NCBI RefSeq assembly: GCF_014211915.1
Contig: NZ_CP060039.1
Coordinates: forward strand, 1,550,001 to 1,614,000
From: Burkholderia cenocepacia
GTDB lineage: Bacteria > Pseudomonadota > Gammaproteobacteria > Burkholderiales > Burkholderiaceae
DNA: 64,000 nt
Direction: 5' to 3'
Shown here: positions 17,054 through 28,940 of the stretch, piece after piece
Layout of the letters: each line of letters starts with the position of its first letter
Numbering within the stretch: the first letter of the stretch is position 1
Made by a program: the position numbers and the translations under genes
Notes under the pieces: generated by a model
What the model saw: the letters and a program-made list of their open reading frames with translations, nothing else
Told to the model about the DNA's origin: nothing
Databases searched by the model: none

Positions 17054-17407
17054 ATGAAGTCGTTCGTTCAAGCCGTTGTCGTTGCCGCTGCTCTCGTTGC
17101 CCCGGTCGTGTCGTTCGCCCAGTCGGGTTCGACGCTCACCCGTGCGCAGGTTCGTGCCGAACTGGTTCAACTCCAGCAGGCCGGTTACAACACCGCCCGC
17201 GGCGAAGATCCGCATTATCCGGAAGCGATCCAGGCCGCAACGGCCCGTATCGCGGAGCAGCAGCGCAGCGCGCTGGCGCAAGCGCAAGGCGCCGACGCCA
17301 GCGGCTATGGTGCGCAGGCACAGGGCGCTTCGGCGTCCGGATCGCGCGCCATGGGCGTGCGCCCGGCCAGCGCGGAAGAAATGAAGTCGCTGTATCGCGG
17401 CAGCTAA
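17054..17407 (+). CDS. DUF4148 family small exported protein
   Basis: 117 residues with signal peptide (MKSFVQAVVVAAALVAPVVS then FAQ-SG). The mature part has LTRAQVRAELVQLQQAGYNT followed by ARGEDPHYPEAIQAATARI, the hallmark of DUF4148, a periplasmic family greatly expanded in Burkholderia and relatives. The middle is Ala/Gln/Gly-rich. Function unknown; members are often controlled by two-component systems. GGAGGTAGGTCATC immediately upstream gives a good ribosome binding site for ATG 17054. Codon use is biased to preferred codons, suggesting good expression. Confidence 0.88.
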   Translation: MKSFVQAVVVAAALVAPVVSFAQSGSTLTRAQVRAELVQLQQAGYNTARGEDPHYPEAIQAATARIAEQQRSALAQAQGADASGYGAQAQGASASGSRAMGVRPASAEEMKSLYRGS

Positions 17408-17630
17408 GTCGCACGTTGTCTGGGGTGGGCGAACGCGGGTGCGGCGATGCGTCGTGCCCGACGCCTGCCCCCCCGGGCCGGCCGCCATTCGGCGCAACCG
17501 ATGATGGCGCCGGCGCGGCAGAACATCCGTCACCTCCTGCCGCCACGACACCGGCGGCATTCCGCCCGGCCCGTCGGGGCTGGGCGCTTTTTCGGAGGGT
17601 GCGGGGCGGGTGCGTTTCGCAGGCAAGAAA

Positions 17631-17666
17631 AAAACCCGCGGAGCAACGCTCGGCGGGGTTTTCTTT
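17631..17666. terminator. Probable bidirectional terminator
   Basis: AAAACCCGC-N12-GGCGGGGTTTTC, flanked by A run on one side and T run on the other. It lies between the DUF4148 gene (+) and the 3' end of tmRNA (-) and can end both transcripts. Confidence 0.75.
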
Positions 17667-17696
17667 GCGAAACGTGGTGAACGTTTGGCGGGTATT

Positions 17697-18066
17697 TGGT
17701 GGAGGCGGCGGGAATCGAACCCGCGTCCAGAAGCGCTCCACGACTAGTTCTACATGTTTAGTCCAGTCTTTTGATTTAACCGCAGCGACGCGGACGAACA
17801 CGCTGCACTACGGCGATTCGCTGGATTTTCGACCCTGGCGTCGCGACGCCGACAGGGCTTAACTGACGTAAATGACCTCTGGCGGTATTGCTACCGGTCT
17901 TGCGACACTAGCCCGTCAGTGAACTAGGCAGAGGACGGCGGCCCTTAGGCTGCCAGTGCGAACGTATCGTCGTTTGCAGTTACGATTTTCCCATTGATTA
18001 ACGAGGTGACGGGTCCTCGACATGCCCTAGCCGCTTCACAACCCCTGTCGAAACCAGGTCGCCCCC
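17697..18066 (-). ncRNA. ssrA: Transfer-messenger RNA (tmRNA)
   Basis: About 370 nucleotides. tmRNA rescues stalled ribosomes, charging with alanine and adding a degradation tag. The 5' end GGGGGCG (from 18066) pairs over 7 bp with CGCCTCC next to the 3' ACCA (CCA at 17697-17699), and GGTTCGATTCCCGCC gives the T arm. The tag reading frame starts at GCA 17975-17977 and reads ANDDTFALAA with stop TAA at 17945-17947. A TATAAT box at 18083-18088 on this strand is placed as its -10 element, inside the end of gph. The gene is in one piece, not permuted. Confidence 0.97.
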
Positions 18067-18082
18067 GCGGATAAGATCGACC

Positions 18083-18088
18083 ATTATA
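18083..18088 (-). promoter_or_regulatory. ssrA -10 element
   Basis: Perfect TATAAT on the minus strand, 16 bases before the mature tmRNA 5' end. No good -35 is visible at 17 bp spacing. It overlaps the last codons of gph. Confidence 0.6.
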
Positions 18089-18797
18089 GCCCAACATCGC
18101 GCAGCAGGTGCCGCAGTTCCTGCGTCGTGCCGACGAGGTGCTGGGCCTGCCAGTTGGCCGGCGCGATACCGTCGCCGCAATAGCCGTATGCGGCCGCGAC
18201 CGTAGCCATGCCGGCGGCGCTGCCGGCCTGGATGTCGCGCAGGTCGTCACCCACGTAGACGATACGCTCGGGCGCGAGTGTCAGTTGCTCGGCGGCATGC
18301 AGCAGCGGGGCCGGATGCGGTTTCGAGTGCGGTGTTGTGTCGCCCCCGACGACGCAGGCGGCGCGCGGCGCGAGGCCGAGCAGATCGACGAGCGGTGCGG
18401 TGAGCCGCATCGCCTTGTTCGTGACGATGCCCCAGCGCACGCCGCGCGCATCGAGTTCGTCGAGCACGTCGCCGATGCCGGGGAACAGCGTCGTATGCAC
18501 GCACAGATCGGTCGCGTAGTTGGCCAGGAACTCGTCGCGCATCGCTTCGTAGCCGGGCGTATGAGGATCGATGCCGAACGCGCCGCCGAGCAGGCCGCGT
18601 GCGCCGGCCGAGGCCAGCGGCCGCAACACGTCGAGCGACGTTTCGGGCAGGCCGCGCTCGCGCTGCATCTTGTTGACGGCTGCCGCGAGGTCAGGCGCCG
18701 TGTCGGCGAGCGTGCCATCCAGATCGAACAGAACCGCATCGCAGTGCAACAGGCGCGGTTCGTCTGCGATCCGCGCGGTCGAAAGGGGAGTCGTCAT
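18084..18797 (-). CDS. gph: Phosphoglycolate phosphatase (HAD superfamily)
   Basis: 237 residues from ATG 18795-18797. Hydrolyses 2-phosphoglycolate to glycolate. HAD motif I is AVLFDLDGTLADTAPDLAAA with both catalytic aspartates, motif II is the Thr in WGIVTNKAMRLT, motif III Lys is in GDTTPHSKPHPAP, and motif IV is ERIVYVGDDLRDIQAG. The helical cap lies between motifs I and II. The gene follows ubiG by 13 bases on the same strand, as commonly seen in betaproteobacteria. An earlier ATG would extend into ubiG and is less likely. Its 3' end carries the ssrA promoter. Confidence 0.93.
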   Translation of the reverse strand: MTTPLSTARIADEPRLLHCDAVLFDLDGTLADTAPDLAAAVNKMQRERGLPETSLDVLRPLASAGARGLLGGAFGIDPHTPGYEAMRDEFLANYATDLCVHTTLFPGIGDVLDELDARGVRWGIVTNKAMRLTAPLVDLLGLAPRAACVVGGDTTPHSKPHPAPLLHAAEQLTLAPERIVYVGDDLRDIQAGSAAGMATVAAAYGYCGDGIAPANWQAQHLVGTTQELRHLLRDVGL

Positions 18798-18810
18798 GCC
18801 GGTTGGAGGG

Positions 18811-19509
18811 TCACGCGCCGCGACGGCACGCAACCAGGTAGTTGATATCGGTGTCGTTCGACAGCGCGAAGCGCTTGCCGATCGGGTGGTACGTGATGCC
18901 CTTGATCTCGACGATGTGCAGATCCGTCGCGCGCACGAAGCCGGCCAGTTCCGACGGGCGGATGAACCGCGCGTAATCGTGCGTGCCCTTCGGCAGCATT
19001 TGCGCGATGTATTCCGCGCCGATCACGGCGAACAGGTAGGACTTCAGGTTGCGGTTCAGCGTCGAGAAGAACACCCAGCCGCCCGGTTTCACGAGCGTCG
19101 CGCACGCGGCCACGATGTCGCCGGGAGACGGTACGTGCTCGAGCATTTCCATGCACGTGACGACGTCGTAGGTGCCCGGTTCGCGCGCGGCGATCGCTTC
19201 GGCCGCGATCGCCTCGTACTCGACCGAAATGCCGCTTTCGAGGCTGTGCAGGTCGGCCACGCCGAGCGCTTCGGTCGACAGGTCGATGCCTTTGACCTGG
19301 GCGCCGAGCCCGGCCATCGATTCGGACAGGATGCCGCCGCCGCAGCCGATGTCGAGTGCGCGCTTGCCGGCCAGGTGCGCATGCGCGTCGATCCAGCCGA
19401 GCCGGACCGGGTTCAGGTCGTGCAGCGGTTTGAATTCGGCATTCGGATCCCACCATCGGTGGGCGAGGTCGCTGAATTTCTGGAGTTCGTGCGGATCGGC
19501 GTTGGTCAT
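18811..19509 (-). CDS. ubiG: Ubiquinone biosynthesis O-methyltransferase
   Basis: 232 residues. UbiG performs both O-methylations of ubiquinone synthesis using S-adenosylmethionine. The N-terminal family block is [20 protein letters not shown] and [12 protein letters not shown] motif I is [20 protein letters not shown] at about 50-69; motif II region is [20 protein letters not shown]; later [20 protein letters not shown] matches the family. Length is normal. It lies between ompA (upstream, separated by a terminator) and gph (13-base gap). Confidence 0.96.
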   Translation of the reverse strand: MTNADPHELQKFSDLAHRWWDPNAEFKPLHDLNPVRLGWIDAHAHLAGKRALDIGCGGGILSESMAGLGAQVKGIDLSTEALGVADLHSLESGISVEYEAIAAEAIAAREPGTYDVVTCMEMLEHVPSPGDIVAACATLVKPGGWVFFSTLNRNLKSYLFAVIGAEYIAQMLPKGTHDYARFIRPSELAGFVRATDLHIVEIKGITYHPIGKRFALSNDTDINYLVACRRGA

Positions 19510-19615
19510 GTCGGCAAACGGGCTACGAGAGGAGGGCGGTGCTTCGGTGCGTCAGCCCCGAGTATATAAGCGGGCGGACGACGAGGCCAGCGAGCGCCTG
19601 GACGGGCGTCAATGA

Positions 19616-19641
19616 AAAAGCCCCGCCGGAGCGGGGCTTTG
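19616..19641 (-). terminator. Terminator of ompA
   Basis: On the minus strand AAAGCCCCGC-TCCG-GCGGGGCTTTTT: a 10-bp stem with T run, 20 bases past the ompA stop. It separates ompA from ubiG. Confidence 0.93.
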
Positions 19642-19661
19642 AAGCAGTCGAAAACCGCGGC

Positions 19662-20330
19662 TTAGTTTGCCGGAACGGTCGTCTTCTGCACTTGCTGCGT
19701 ACCAACCACTTCGACTTCCACGCGGCGGTCCGGTGCGAGGCAGGCGATGAGTTGCTTGCGGTTCTTCTGGTTGCAGCCAGTCGTAACCGGGTTGCGCTTG
19801 CCCTTGCCTTCCGTGTAGATCTTGTTGGCCGGCACACCCTTGCTGACCAGGTACGACTTCACGGCTTGCGCACGGCGCAGCGACAGACGGTCGTTGTACT
19901 TGTCCGAACCGATGCGGTCCGTGTAGCCCGTTGCGACGACCACTTCCGTGTTCATGCCTTCGATCTTCGAAGCCAGTTCGTCCAGCTTTTGCTTGCCCAG
20001 CGGCTTGAGCGTTGCCTTGTCGAAGTCGAACAGTGCGTCAGCTTGATACGTGATCTTCTGGCTCGTGATGGCCGGAGCGACCGGAGCGACCGGCGGCTGC
20101 GGTGCCTGGGCGACCAGTGCGCCATCGCACTTCGCGTTGGCGGTGGCCGGCGTCCAGAACGCATCGCGCCAGCAGAGCTCGTTCGTGCCGTTCATCCACA
20201 CCCATTCGCCCGTGCCGTTCACCCAGTTGTCATTGACGGCTTGACGCGACGCCGGCACCGACTGTGCCGAAGCGGATGCAGCCATAACTGCGGTAGCTGC
20301 AATGAACGCGAGCTTTGAAAGTTTATTCAT
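19662..20330 (-). CDS. ompA: OmpA family outer membrane protein
   Basis: 222 residues with a signal peptide (MNKLSKLAFIAATAVMAASA then SAQ). There is no eight-strand barrel domain; instead a short Trp-rich segment (DNWVNGTGEWVWMNGTNELC) and a Pro/Ala/Val hinge precede the C-terminal OmpA peptidoglycan-binding domain (about 105-215): ALFDFDKATLKPLGKQKLDE, ATGYTDRIGSDKYNDRLSLR and RRAQAVKSYLVSKGV. The cysteine pair in GCNQKNRKQLIACLAPDRRV is usual for OmpA-like domains. It anchors the envelope to peptidoglycan. Codon use is highly biased, consistent with an abundant protein. It is divergent from gyrA and ends at its own terminator. Confidence 0.93.
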   Translation of the reverse strand: MNKLSKLAFIAATAVMAASASAQSVPASRQAVNDNWVNGTGEWVWMNGTNELCWRDAFWTPATANAKCDGALVAQAPQPPVAPVAPAITSQKITYQADALFDFDKATLKPLGKQKLDELASKIEGMNTEVVVATGYTDRIGSDKYNDRLSLRRAQAVKSYLVSKGVPANKIYTEGKGKRNPVTTGCNQKNRKQLIACLAPDRRVEVEVVGTQQVQKTTVPAN

Positions 20331-20854
20331 ATTTCTCCTCTCGAAATTGAGATTACCGCAGGTTTACTGCGAGCCTGTTGACGGTGACAAGTCATACATT
20401 GCTCGAAGTATAACATTGGTGCGGCACAAAAAACGCGGCACCGCTCTGTGTAGACTTCGAGCAGCGTCTAACTTTCAGTGCGTTGGCATTTTGCCATATC
20501 GTTCCCTTCCTACGAAAAAAAATCCTCCCCACCCCAAGATCGCTTCAACTTTGTGGTGCATGCGCAACACCGGCCTGCCGTAACTTTTAGAGATTGTCAA
20601 GAGCGGGGCGGCGAAATTGCGTGAATGCATGCAGTTGTTTACTCGTGCGCATGAAACGCGGGGGCGACCGCCTGCGGCGTCGAGGCGCACGCGATTTCGG
20701 CCGATTCGCGGCGACCGCGATTTTTGCTGTTTACATATAGAGGGGGAGGCGGATTGGCGGCTGATGGGCGCATGTTAGAATCTCGCGTTGCGTTGCGCAT
20801 GCAGCGCCCACGCGAAAGGCGTTCGCCGTCTTCGCTCCGAAACGATACGGATAC
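20331..20854. other. Long ompA-gyrA divergent intergenic region
   Basis: 524 bases with lower GC than the genes. On the minus strand TATACT (20407-20412) is a likely ompA -10, preceded at its -35 side by a direct repeat GCGGCAC-N7-GCGGCAC (20421-20441). On the plus strand the gyrA promoter lies at 20754-20781. The central 20460-20700 has no supported gene; a small RNA cannot be excluded. Confidence 0.55.
20754..20781 (+). promoter_or_regulatory. Putative sigma-70 promoter of gyrA
   Basis: TTGGCG at 20754-20759, 16 bases, TAGAAT at 20776-20781. The transcript would begin near 20788 and have a leader of about 65 bases before ATG 20855. Confidence 0.6.
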
Positions 20855-23458
<2,604 letters not shown>

Positions 23459-23541
23459 AGAACGGATGAGACTCTGGCCGCCGCGGGCGAAAAGCGCCGC
23501 GGCCGGCGAGCAACCATTCATATTTCCAAAAGGGAGTGATG

Positions 23542-24141
23542 ATGCAAAAGCAATTCAAGCAACTGGTTCTGCTGGCTGCACTGGTGCCGACGTTCGCGAT
23601 GGCGCAAGCGCTGTCGAATTCCGCACCGGCAGCTCCGGCGGCAGCTGCGCCGATCGACGCCGACAAGAAGGCAGCGATCAAGGATCTGCTCGACGCGATC
23701 GACGCGCCGAAGCTCGTGTCGGCAATCGGCAACAGCGCCGAAATGCAGGCCAAGCAGCTCGTGCCGGCCATCCTGTCGGACGCGCTGTCGGAAAACAAGA
23801 CGCTGAACGACAAGCAGAAGCAGGCTGCCGTTCCGACGCTGCAGAAGAACGCGGTGCCGAAGCTGGTCGACGGCGCAGGCAAGGTGTTCGGTACGCAACA
23901 GTTCCAGAGCGACGCGATGTCGGCTCAGTACGACGCATACGCGAAGTACTACAGCACGTCGGAGATCAAGGATCTGACGACGTTCTACAAGAGCCCGACG
24001 GGCCGCAAGTTCATCCAGGTTCAGGATCAGGTCGGTCGCGACGTGGTCAACGGCCTGATGCAGAAGTACATGCCGCAAGCGATCCAGGCAACGCGTACGC
24101 AGGCTGACAAGGAAGTCGCAGCAGTCAAGCCGGGCAAGTAA
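23542..24141 (+). CDS. DUF2059 domain exported protein
   Basis: 199 residues with signal peptide (MQKQFKQLVLLAALVPTFAM then AQA). The mature protein has an Ala/Pro-rich linker and then a helical domain with KAAIKDLLDAIDAPKLVSAI, VPKLVDGAGKVFGTQQFQSD and YAKYYSTSEIKDLTTFYKSP, which match DUF2059, a periplasmic family of unknown function. AAGGGAG lies upstream; ATG 23539 or 23542 are both possible (GTG ATG ATG run). Located between gyrA and serC, a conserved place in this genus. Preferred-codon use indicates good expression. Confidence 0.85.
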   Translation: MQKQFKQLVLLAALVPTFAMAQALSNSAPAAPAAAAPIDADKKAAIKDLLDAIDAPKLVSAIGNSAEMQAKQLVPAILSDALSENKTLNDKQKQAAVPTLQKNAVPKLVDGAGKVFGTQQFQSDAMSAQYDAYAKYYSTSEIKDLTTFYKSPTGRKFIQVQDQVGRDVVNGLMQKYMPQAIQATRTQADKEVAAVKPGK

Positions 24142-24157
24142 GCTGTCCGGGCGCGCC

Positions 24158-24178
24158 CCCGGCCGTTCGGCCGGGTTT
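24158..24178 (+). terminator. Short GC hairpin with T3, weak terminator
   Basis: CCCGGCC-GTTC-GGCCGGG then TTT, 17 bases after the DUF2059 gene. The T tract is short; the second hairpin at 24205-24244 is a better terminator. Confidence 0.5.
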
Positions 24179-24206
24179 GGCGGGAGCCTGACGACAGTGC
24201 GATAAT
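24177..24206 (+). promoter_or_regulatory. Putative serC promoter
   Basis: TTGGCG (24177-24182), 18 bases, GATAAT (24201-24206). Start near 24213 would give a leader of about 85 bases that has only the inner TGCGC/GCGCA part of the terminator stem, so initiating transcripts would escape it. Confidence 0.5.
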
Positions 24207-24244
24207 GGCCGTTTGCGCGCGAGCGCAAGCGGCCATTTCTTTTC
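24205..24244 (+). terminator. Terminator overlapping serC promoter
   Basis: ATGGCCG-TT-TGCGC-GCGA-GCGCA-AG-CGGCCAT followed by TTTCTTTTC. It would stop readthrough from the DUF2059 gene about 50 bases before serC. Its left arm contains part of a -10-like GATAAT. Confidence 0.7.
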
Positions 24245-24296
24245 TGGCGCGTTTTGCCGGCGGCAAGCCGGTCGCGTCCCTCCCGAGGTTTTCACG

Positions 24297-25379
24297 ATGC
24301 GCGTCTTTAATTTCTCCGCCGGCCCTGCGGCGATGCCCGAGGAAGTGCTGCGGCAGGCCGCCGACGAAATGCTCGACTGGCATGGCAGCGGCATGAGCGT
24401 GATGGAGATGAGCCATCGCGGCAAGGAATTCATGTCGATCCACGAGGCCGCGCTGACCGATCTGCGCGACCTGCTCGGCGTGCCGGCGAGCCACCGGATC
24501 CTGTTCCTGCAGGGCGGCGGCATCGCGGAAAACGCGATCGTGCCGATGAACCTGCTCGGTGCGCGCAAGACGGCCGACTTCGTCGTGACGGGTTCGTGGT
24601 CGCAGAAATCGTTCGGCGAGGCGAAGAAGTTCTGCACGCCGCATCTCGCCGCGAGCGGCAAGACGGAGGCCGGCTTCACGCGTGCGCCCGCGCGCGCCGA
24701 ATGGCAGCTGTCGGACGATCCGGCCTACGTGCACCTGTGCACCAACGAGACGATCGACGGCGTCGAGACGTTCGAGATCCCGGATCTCGGCGACGTGCCG
24801 CTGGTCGCCGATGTCTCGTCGCACATCCTGTCGCGCCCGATGGACGTCGCGAAGTACGGCGTGTTGTTCGGCGGCGCGCAGAAGAACATCGGGATGGCCG
24901 GCGTGACGGTCGTGATCGTGCGCGAGGATCTGCTCGATCGCGCGCTGTCGATCTGCCCATCCGCATTCGAATGGAAGACCATCGCCGCGAACAACTCGCT
25001 GTACAACACGCCGCCCACCTACGCGATCTACATCGCGGGCCTCGTGTTCCAGTGGCTGAAGCGGCAGGGCGGCCTCGAAGCGATCGAGGCCCGCAACATC
25101 GAAAAATCGAAGCTGCTCTACGACACGATCGACGCGAGCAGCTTCTATCTGAACAAGGTCGAGCCGGCAGCACGTTCGCGGATGAACGTGCCGTTTTTCC
25201 TGGCCGACGAAACGCGCAACGAAGACTTCCTTGCCGGCGCAAAGGCGCGCGGGCTGCTGCAGCTGAAGGGCCACAAGTCCGTCGGCGGCATGCGGGCGTC
25301 GATCTACAACGCGGTGCCGCTCGAGGGCGTGAAGGCGCTCGTCGAGTACATGAAGGACTTCGAGCAGCGCGGCGCCTGA
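24297..25379 (+). CDS. serC: Phosphoserine aminotransferase
   Basis: 360 residues, normal. PLP-dependent transamination of 3-phosphohydroxypyruvate to phosphoserine, and also a step of PLP synthesis (PdxF role). [20 protein letters not shown] opens the protein exactly as in the family; [18 protein letters not shown] is conserved; the PLP lysine is in [20 protein letters not shown], near residue 199; the C-terminus has [20 protein letters not shown]. First gene of the serC-pheA-tyrA-aroA-cmk-rpsA-ihfB array; pheA begins 33 bases after its stop. Confidence 0.97.
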   Translation: MRVFNFSAGPAAMPEEVLRQAADEMLDWHGSGMSVMEMSHRGKEFMSIHEAALTDLRDLLGVPASHRILFLQGGGIAENAIVPMNLLGARKTADFVVTGSWSQKSFGEAKKFCTPHLAASGKTEAGFTRAPARAEWQLSDDPAYVHLCTNETIDGVETFEIPDLGDVPLVADVSSHILSRPMDVAKYGVLFGGAQKNIGMAGVTVVIVREDLLDRALSICPSAFEWKTIAANNSLYNTPPTYAIYIAGLVFQWLKRQGGLEAIEARNIEKSKLLYDTIDASSFYLNKVEPAARSRMNVPFFLADETRNEDFLAGAKARGLLQLKGHKSVGGMRASIYNAVPLEGVKALVEYMKDFEQRGA

Positions 25380-25412
25380 CGGCGGCGCTGTTCAAACAGC
25401 ACGGCAAAACGC

Positions 25413-26495
25413 ATGGACGACGAACTGAATTCCCGCCTGAAACCGCTGCGCGACCGCATCGACGCGATCGACGCGCAGCTGATCGCGCTCCTGAACCAGC
25501 GCGCCGCGGTGGCGCTCGAGGTGGGCGAGGTCAAGAAGCATTTCAACGCGCCGGTGTTCCGGCCGGAGCGCGAGCTGCAGGTGATCGCGCGGCTGCAGGA
25601 CATGAGCGCCGGGCCGCTCGCGAGCGAGCACATCAGCGCCATCTGGCGCGAGATCATGGCCGCGAGCCGCGCGCTCGAGCAGACGATCCACGTCGCGTTC
25701 CTCGGGCCGGTCGGCACGTATAGCGAACAGGCGATGTTCGAGTATTTCGGCCAGTCGATCGAAGGGCTGCCCTGCCCGTCGATCGACGAGGTGTTCCGCT
25801 CGGTCGAGGCCGGTGCGTCGGCATTCGGCATCGCGCCGGTCGAGAATTCGACCGAAGGCGCCGTATCGCGCACGCTCGACCTGCTGCTGCAGACCCAGCT
25901 GCTGATCAGCGGCGAGCTCGCGCTGCCGATTCATCACAACCTGCTCACGCAGAGCGGCACGCTCGACGGCGTGAAGCGTGTCTGCGCGCATGCGCAGGCG
26001 CTTGCGCAATGCCAGCAGTGGCTCGCGGCGAATGCGCCGCAGCTCGAGCGGCAGGCCGTGGCGAGCAACGCGGAGGCCGCGCGCCTCGCAGCGGCCGATC
26101 CGACCGTCGCCGCGATCGCGGGCGACCGCGCAGCCGCGCATTACGGCCTGCAGATCGCGTTCTCGCTGATCCAGGACGATCCGCACAACCGCACGCGCTT
26201 CGTGATCGTCGGCAAGCAGCCGGCCGGCCAGAGCGGTCACGACCAGACGTCGCTGATCGTGTCGGTGAAGAACGAGCCGGGCGCCGTGTTCAAGCTGCTC
26301 GAGCCGCTCGCGCGGCACGGCGTGTCGATGACCCGCTTCGAGTCGCGTCCGGCGCGCGTCGGCACGTGGGAGTACTACTTCTACATCGACATCGAAGGGC
26401 ACCGCGACGATGCGGCGGTGGCGGCCGCGCTGGCGGAACTCGGCCAGAAGGCCGCGTTCCTGAAGGTACTCGGTTCGTATCCGCGCGCACGCTGA
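25413..26495 (+). CDS. pheA: Bifunctional chorismate mutase / prephenate dehydratase (P-protein)
   Basis: 360 residues. It converts chorismate to prephenate and then phenylpyruvate in phenylalanine synthesis. Residues about 5-90 are an AroQ chorismate mutase (LRDRIDAIDAQLIALLNQRA, VFRPERELQVI). Residues about 95-275 are prephenate dehydratase (VAFLGPVGTYSEQAMFEYFG, FGIAPVENSTEGAVSRTLDL, DDPHNRTRFVIVG with the catalytic Thr-Arg-Phe). Residues about 285-360 are the ACT regulatory domain with MTRFESRPARVGTWEYYFYI, the ESRP phenylalanine-binding motif, so feedback inhibition is expected. Cytoplasmic. The next gene, tyrA, follows after a 187-base gap. Confidence 0.97.
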   Translation: MDDELNSRLKPLRDRIDAIDAQLIALLNQRAAVALEVGEVKKHFNAPVFRPERELQVIARLQDMSAGPLASEHISAIWREIMAASRALEQTIHVAFLGPVGTYSEQAMFEYFGQSIEGLPCPSIDEVFRSVEAGASAFGIAPVENSTEGAVSRTLDLLLQTQLLISGELALPIHHNLLTQSGTLDGVKRVCAHAQALAQCQQWLAANAPQLERQAVASNAEAARLAAADPTVAAIAGDRAAAHYGLQIAFSLIQDDPHNRTRFVIVGKQPAGQSGHDQTSLIVSVKNEPGAVFKLLEPLARHGVSMTRFESRPARVGTWEYYFYIDIEGHRDDAAVAAALAELGQKAAFLKVLGSYPRAR

Positions 26496-26682
26496 TACGC
26501 GGCGGCCCGTCGCCTGCTTGGGACAGGCGTCGTGGCCGGGCGGGCAGGGCAGGCCGGTCGGCGCTGCCGAAGGCGGGTTCGGGCGGTATCCGGTGCAGGT
26601 TGCGCCGGGTGCGCGCCCGTTGCCCGGAATCTGGAATTCCGCGTGCGGGGCGTCGTTTCGCGCGCGTAACTTGGCTCTTGTC

Positions 26683-27609
26683 GTGTCAGGCTTTGCATTC
26701 AACAAACTGGTCATCTTCGGCGTCGGCCTGATCGGCGGATCGCTGGCCCGCGCGCTGCGCGAGCGCGCGCCGGGCGGCGCGGGCGAGATCGTCGGCGTGG
26801 GCCGTTCGCGCGCGTCGGTCGAGCGCGCGCTGTCGCTCGGCGTGATCGATCGCGCGGCGGCGCTCGACGACGACGCGCAGTTGCGCGACGCGCTCGCCAG
26901 CGCCGATCTCGTCTTGCTGGCCGCGCCCGTCGCGCAGACGGGTCCGTTGCTCGCGCGCATCGCGCCGTGGCTCGACGGCGCGACGATCGTCACCGATGCG
27001 GGCAGCACCAAGTCAGATGTCGTCGCGGCCGCGCGCGACGCGCTGGGCGTGCGGATCGCGCAGTTCGTGCCGGGTCATCCGATCGCGGGGCGCGAGTCGA
27101 GCGGCGTCGAGGCGGCGTTGCCGGACCTCTACGTCGGCCGCAACGTCGTGCTGTGCCCGCTGCCGGAGAACGCGCCCGACGCGGTCGCCCGGATCGACGC
27201 GATGTGGCGCGCGACCGGCGCCGACGTGCGCACGATGAGCACCGAACAGCACGATCGCGTATTCGCGTCGATCAGCCATCTGCCGCACGTGCTGTCGTTC
27301 GCGCTCGTCGAGCAGATTCTCGGCGAGGCCGACGCGGAACTGAAATTCTCGTACGCGGCCGGCGGTTTCCGCGATTTCACGCGCATCGCGGCGTCGAACC
27401 CGGAAATGTGGCGCGACGTGTGCGTCGCCAACCGTGCGGCGCTGCTCGACGAACTCGACGGCTACACGCGCGTGCTCACGCGCCTGCGCGCGGCGATCGA
27501 CGCCGGTGACGGAGCGGCGCTCGAAGCCGTATTCACGCGCTCGCGCGCCGCGCGCAAGGCATGGCAGGAACGCGGCGGCACGCCCGCTGCCGAACCGGTC
27601 AAGAAATAA
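26683..27609 (+). CDS. tyrA: Prephenate dehydrogenase
   Basis: 308 residues from a GTG at 26683, which places the Rossmann motif [20 protein letters not shown] at the N-terminus as expected; more upstream starts would add about 55 residues of G-rich, non-family sequence. The enzyme oxidatively decarboxylates prephenate to 4-hydroxyphenylpyruvate for tyrosine. Further marks are [12 protein letters not shown], the catalytic-region [18 protein letters not shown], and [20 protein letters not shown]. No chorismate mutase or ACT domain is fused. It runs into aroA with 13 bases between stop and start. Confidence 0.92.
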   Translation: MSGFAFNKLVIFGVGLIGGSLARALRERAPGGAGEIVGVGRSRASVERALSLGVIDRAAALDDDAQLRDALASADLVLLAAPVAQTGPLLARIAPWLDGATIVTDAGSTKSDVVAAARDALGVRIAQFVPGHPIAGRESSGVEAALPDLYVGRNVVLCPLPENAPDAVARIDAMWRATGADVRTMSTEQHDRVFASISHLPHVLSFALVEQILGEADAELKFSYAAGGFRDFTRIAASNPEMWRDVCVANRAALLDELDGYTRVLTRLRAAIDAGDGAALEAVFTRSRAARKAWQERGGTPAAEPVKK

Positions 27610-27622
27610 CAGGACGATTCCC

Positions 27623-28927
27623 ATGGACTACCTCGATCTCGGCCCGTACTCCAGCGCATCGGGCACCGTGCGCCTGCCCGGCTCGAAGAGCATTTCGAAC
27701 CGTGTGCTGCTGCTCGCGGCGCTCGCCGAAGGCGAAACGACGATCACCAACCTGCTCGACTCCGACGACACACGTGTGATGCTCGACGCACTCGGCAAGC
27801 TCGGCGTGAAGCTCGCGCGCGATGGCGACACCTGTGTCGTCACCGGCACGCGCGGCGCGTTCACCGCGAAGACGGCCGACCTGTTCCTCGGCAACGCGGG
27901 CACGGCCGTGCGGCCGCTGACCGCCGCACTCGCGGTGAACGGCGGCGACTACCGCGTGCACGGCGTGCCGCGCATGCACGAGCGGCCGATCGGCGATCTC
28001 GTCGACGGCCTGCGCCAGATCGGCGCGCAGATCGACTACGAGCTGAACGAAGGCTACCCGCCGCTGCGGATCAAGCCTGCGACGATTTCGGTCGATGCGC
28101 CGATCCGCGTGCGCGGTGACGTGTCGAGCCAGTTCCTCACCGCACTCCTGATGACGCTGCCGCTCGTGAAGGCGAAGGATGGCCGGACCGTCGTCGAAGT
28201 CGACGGCGAGCTGATCTCGAAGCCGTACATCGACATCACGATCCGGCTGATGGCGCGCTTCGGCGTGACCGTCGAGCGCGACGGCTGGCAGCGCTTCGTC
28301 GTGCCGGCCGGCGTCCGCTACCGCTCGCCGGGGCGAATCATGGTCGAGGGCGACGCGTCGTCCGCGTCGTATTTCCTCGCGGCCGGCGCGCTCGGCGGCG
28401 GCCCGCTGCGGGTCGAGGGCGTGGGGCGGGCGAGTATCCAGGGTGACGTCGGTTTCGCGAATGCGCTGATGCAGATGGGCGCGAACGTGACGATGGGCGA
28501 CGACTGGATCGACGTGCGTGGCATTGGCCACGATCACGGCAAGCTCGAGCCGATCGACATGGACTTCAACCTGATTCCCGACGCGGCGATGACCATCGCG
28601 GTCGCGGCGTTGTTCGCGAACGGCACGAGCACGCTGCGCAATATCGCGAGCTGGCGCGTGAAGGAGACCGACCGCATCGCCGCGATGGCGACCGAGTTGC
28701 GCAAGGTCGGCGCGATCGTCGAGGAAGGCCCCGACTATCTCGTCGTCACGCCGCCGGAAAAGCTCACGCCGAACGCGGCGATCGATACGTACGACGATCA
28801 CCGGATGGCGATGTGCTTCTCGCTCGTCAGCCTGGGCGGCGTGCCCGTGCGGATCAACGATCCGAAGTGCGTCGGCAAGACGTTCCCCGACTATTTCGAC
28901 CGCTTCGCCGCGCTCGCCAAGGCCTGA
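27623..28927 (+). CDS. aroA: 3-phosphoshikimate 1-carboxyvinyltransferase (EPSP synthase)
   Basis: 434 residues, normal. It joins shikimate-3-phosphate and phosphoenolpyruvate, the sixth step to chorismate. [20 protein letters not shown] is the N-terminal signature, [20 protein letters not shown] is the PEP-binding class I-type loop, and [16 protein letters not shown] and [11 protein letters not shown] close the C-terminal domain. The ATG at 27623 fits all relatives. cmk follows 13 bases after its stop, so the genes are cotranscribed. Confidence 0.97.
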   Translation: MDYLDLGPYSSASGTVRLPGSKSISNRVLLLAALAEGETTITNLLDSDDTRVMLDALGKLGVKLARDGDTCVVTGTRGAFTAKTADLFLGNAGTAVRPLTAALAVNGGDYRVHGVPRMHERPIGDLVDGLRQIGAQIDYELNEGYPPLRIKPATISVDAPIRVRGDVSSQFLTALLMTLPLVKAKDGRTVVEVDGELISKPYIDITIRLMARFGVTVERDGWQRFVVPAGVRYRSPGRIMVEGDASSASYFLAAGALGGGPLRVEGVGRASIQGDVGFANALMQMGANVTMGDDWIDVRGIGHDHGKLEPIDMDFNLIPDAAMTIAVAALFANGTSTLRNIASWRVKETDRIAAMATELRKVGAIVEEGPDYLVVTPPEKLTPNAAIDTYDDHRMAMCFSLVSLGGVPVRINDPKCVGKTFPDYFDRFAALAKA

Positions 28928-28940
28928 CCCGACTGTTCCG

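Noticed and set aside
17136..17801. Open frames across the tmRNA gene
   Set aside because: The region folds as a complete tmRNA with acceptor stem, T arm and tag; the frames are incidental.
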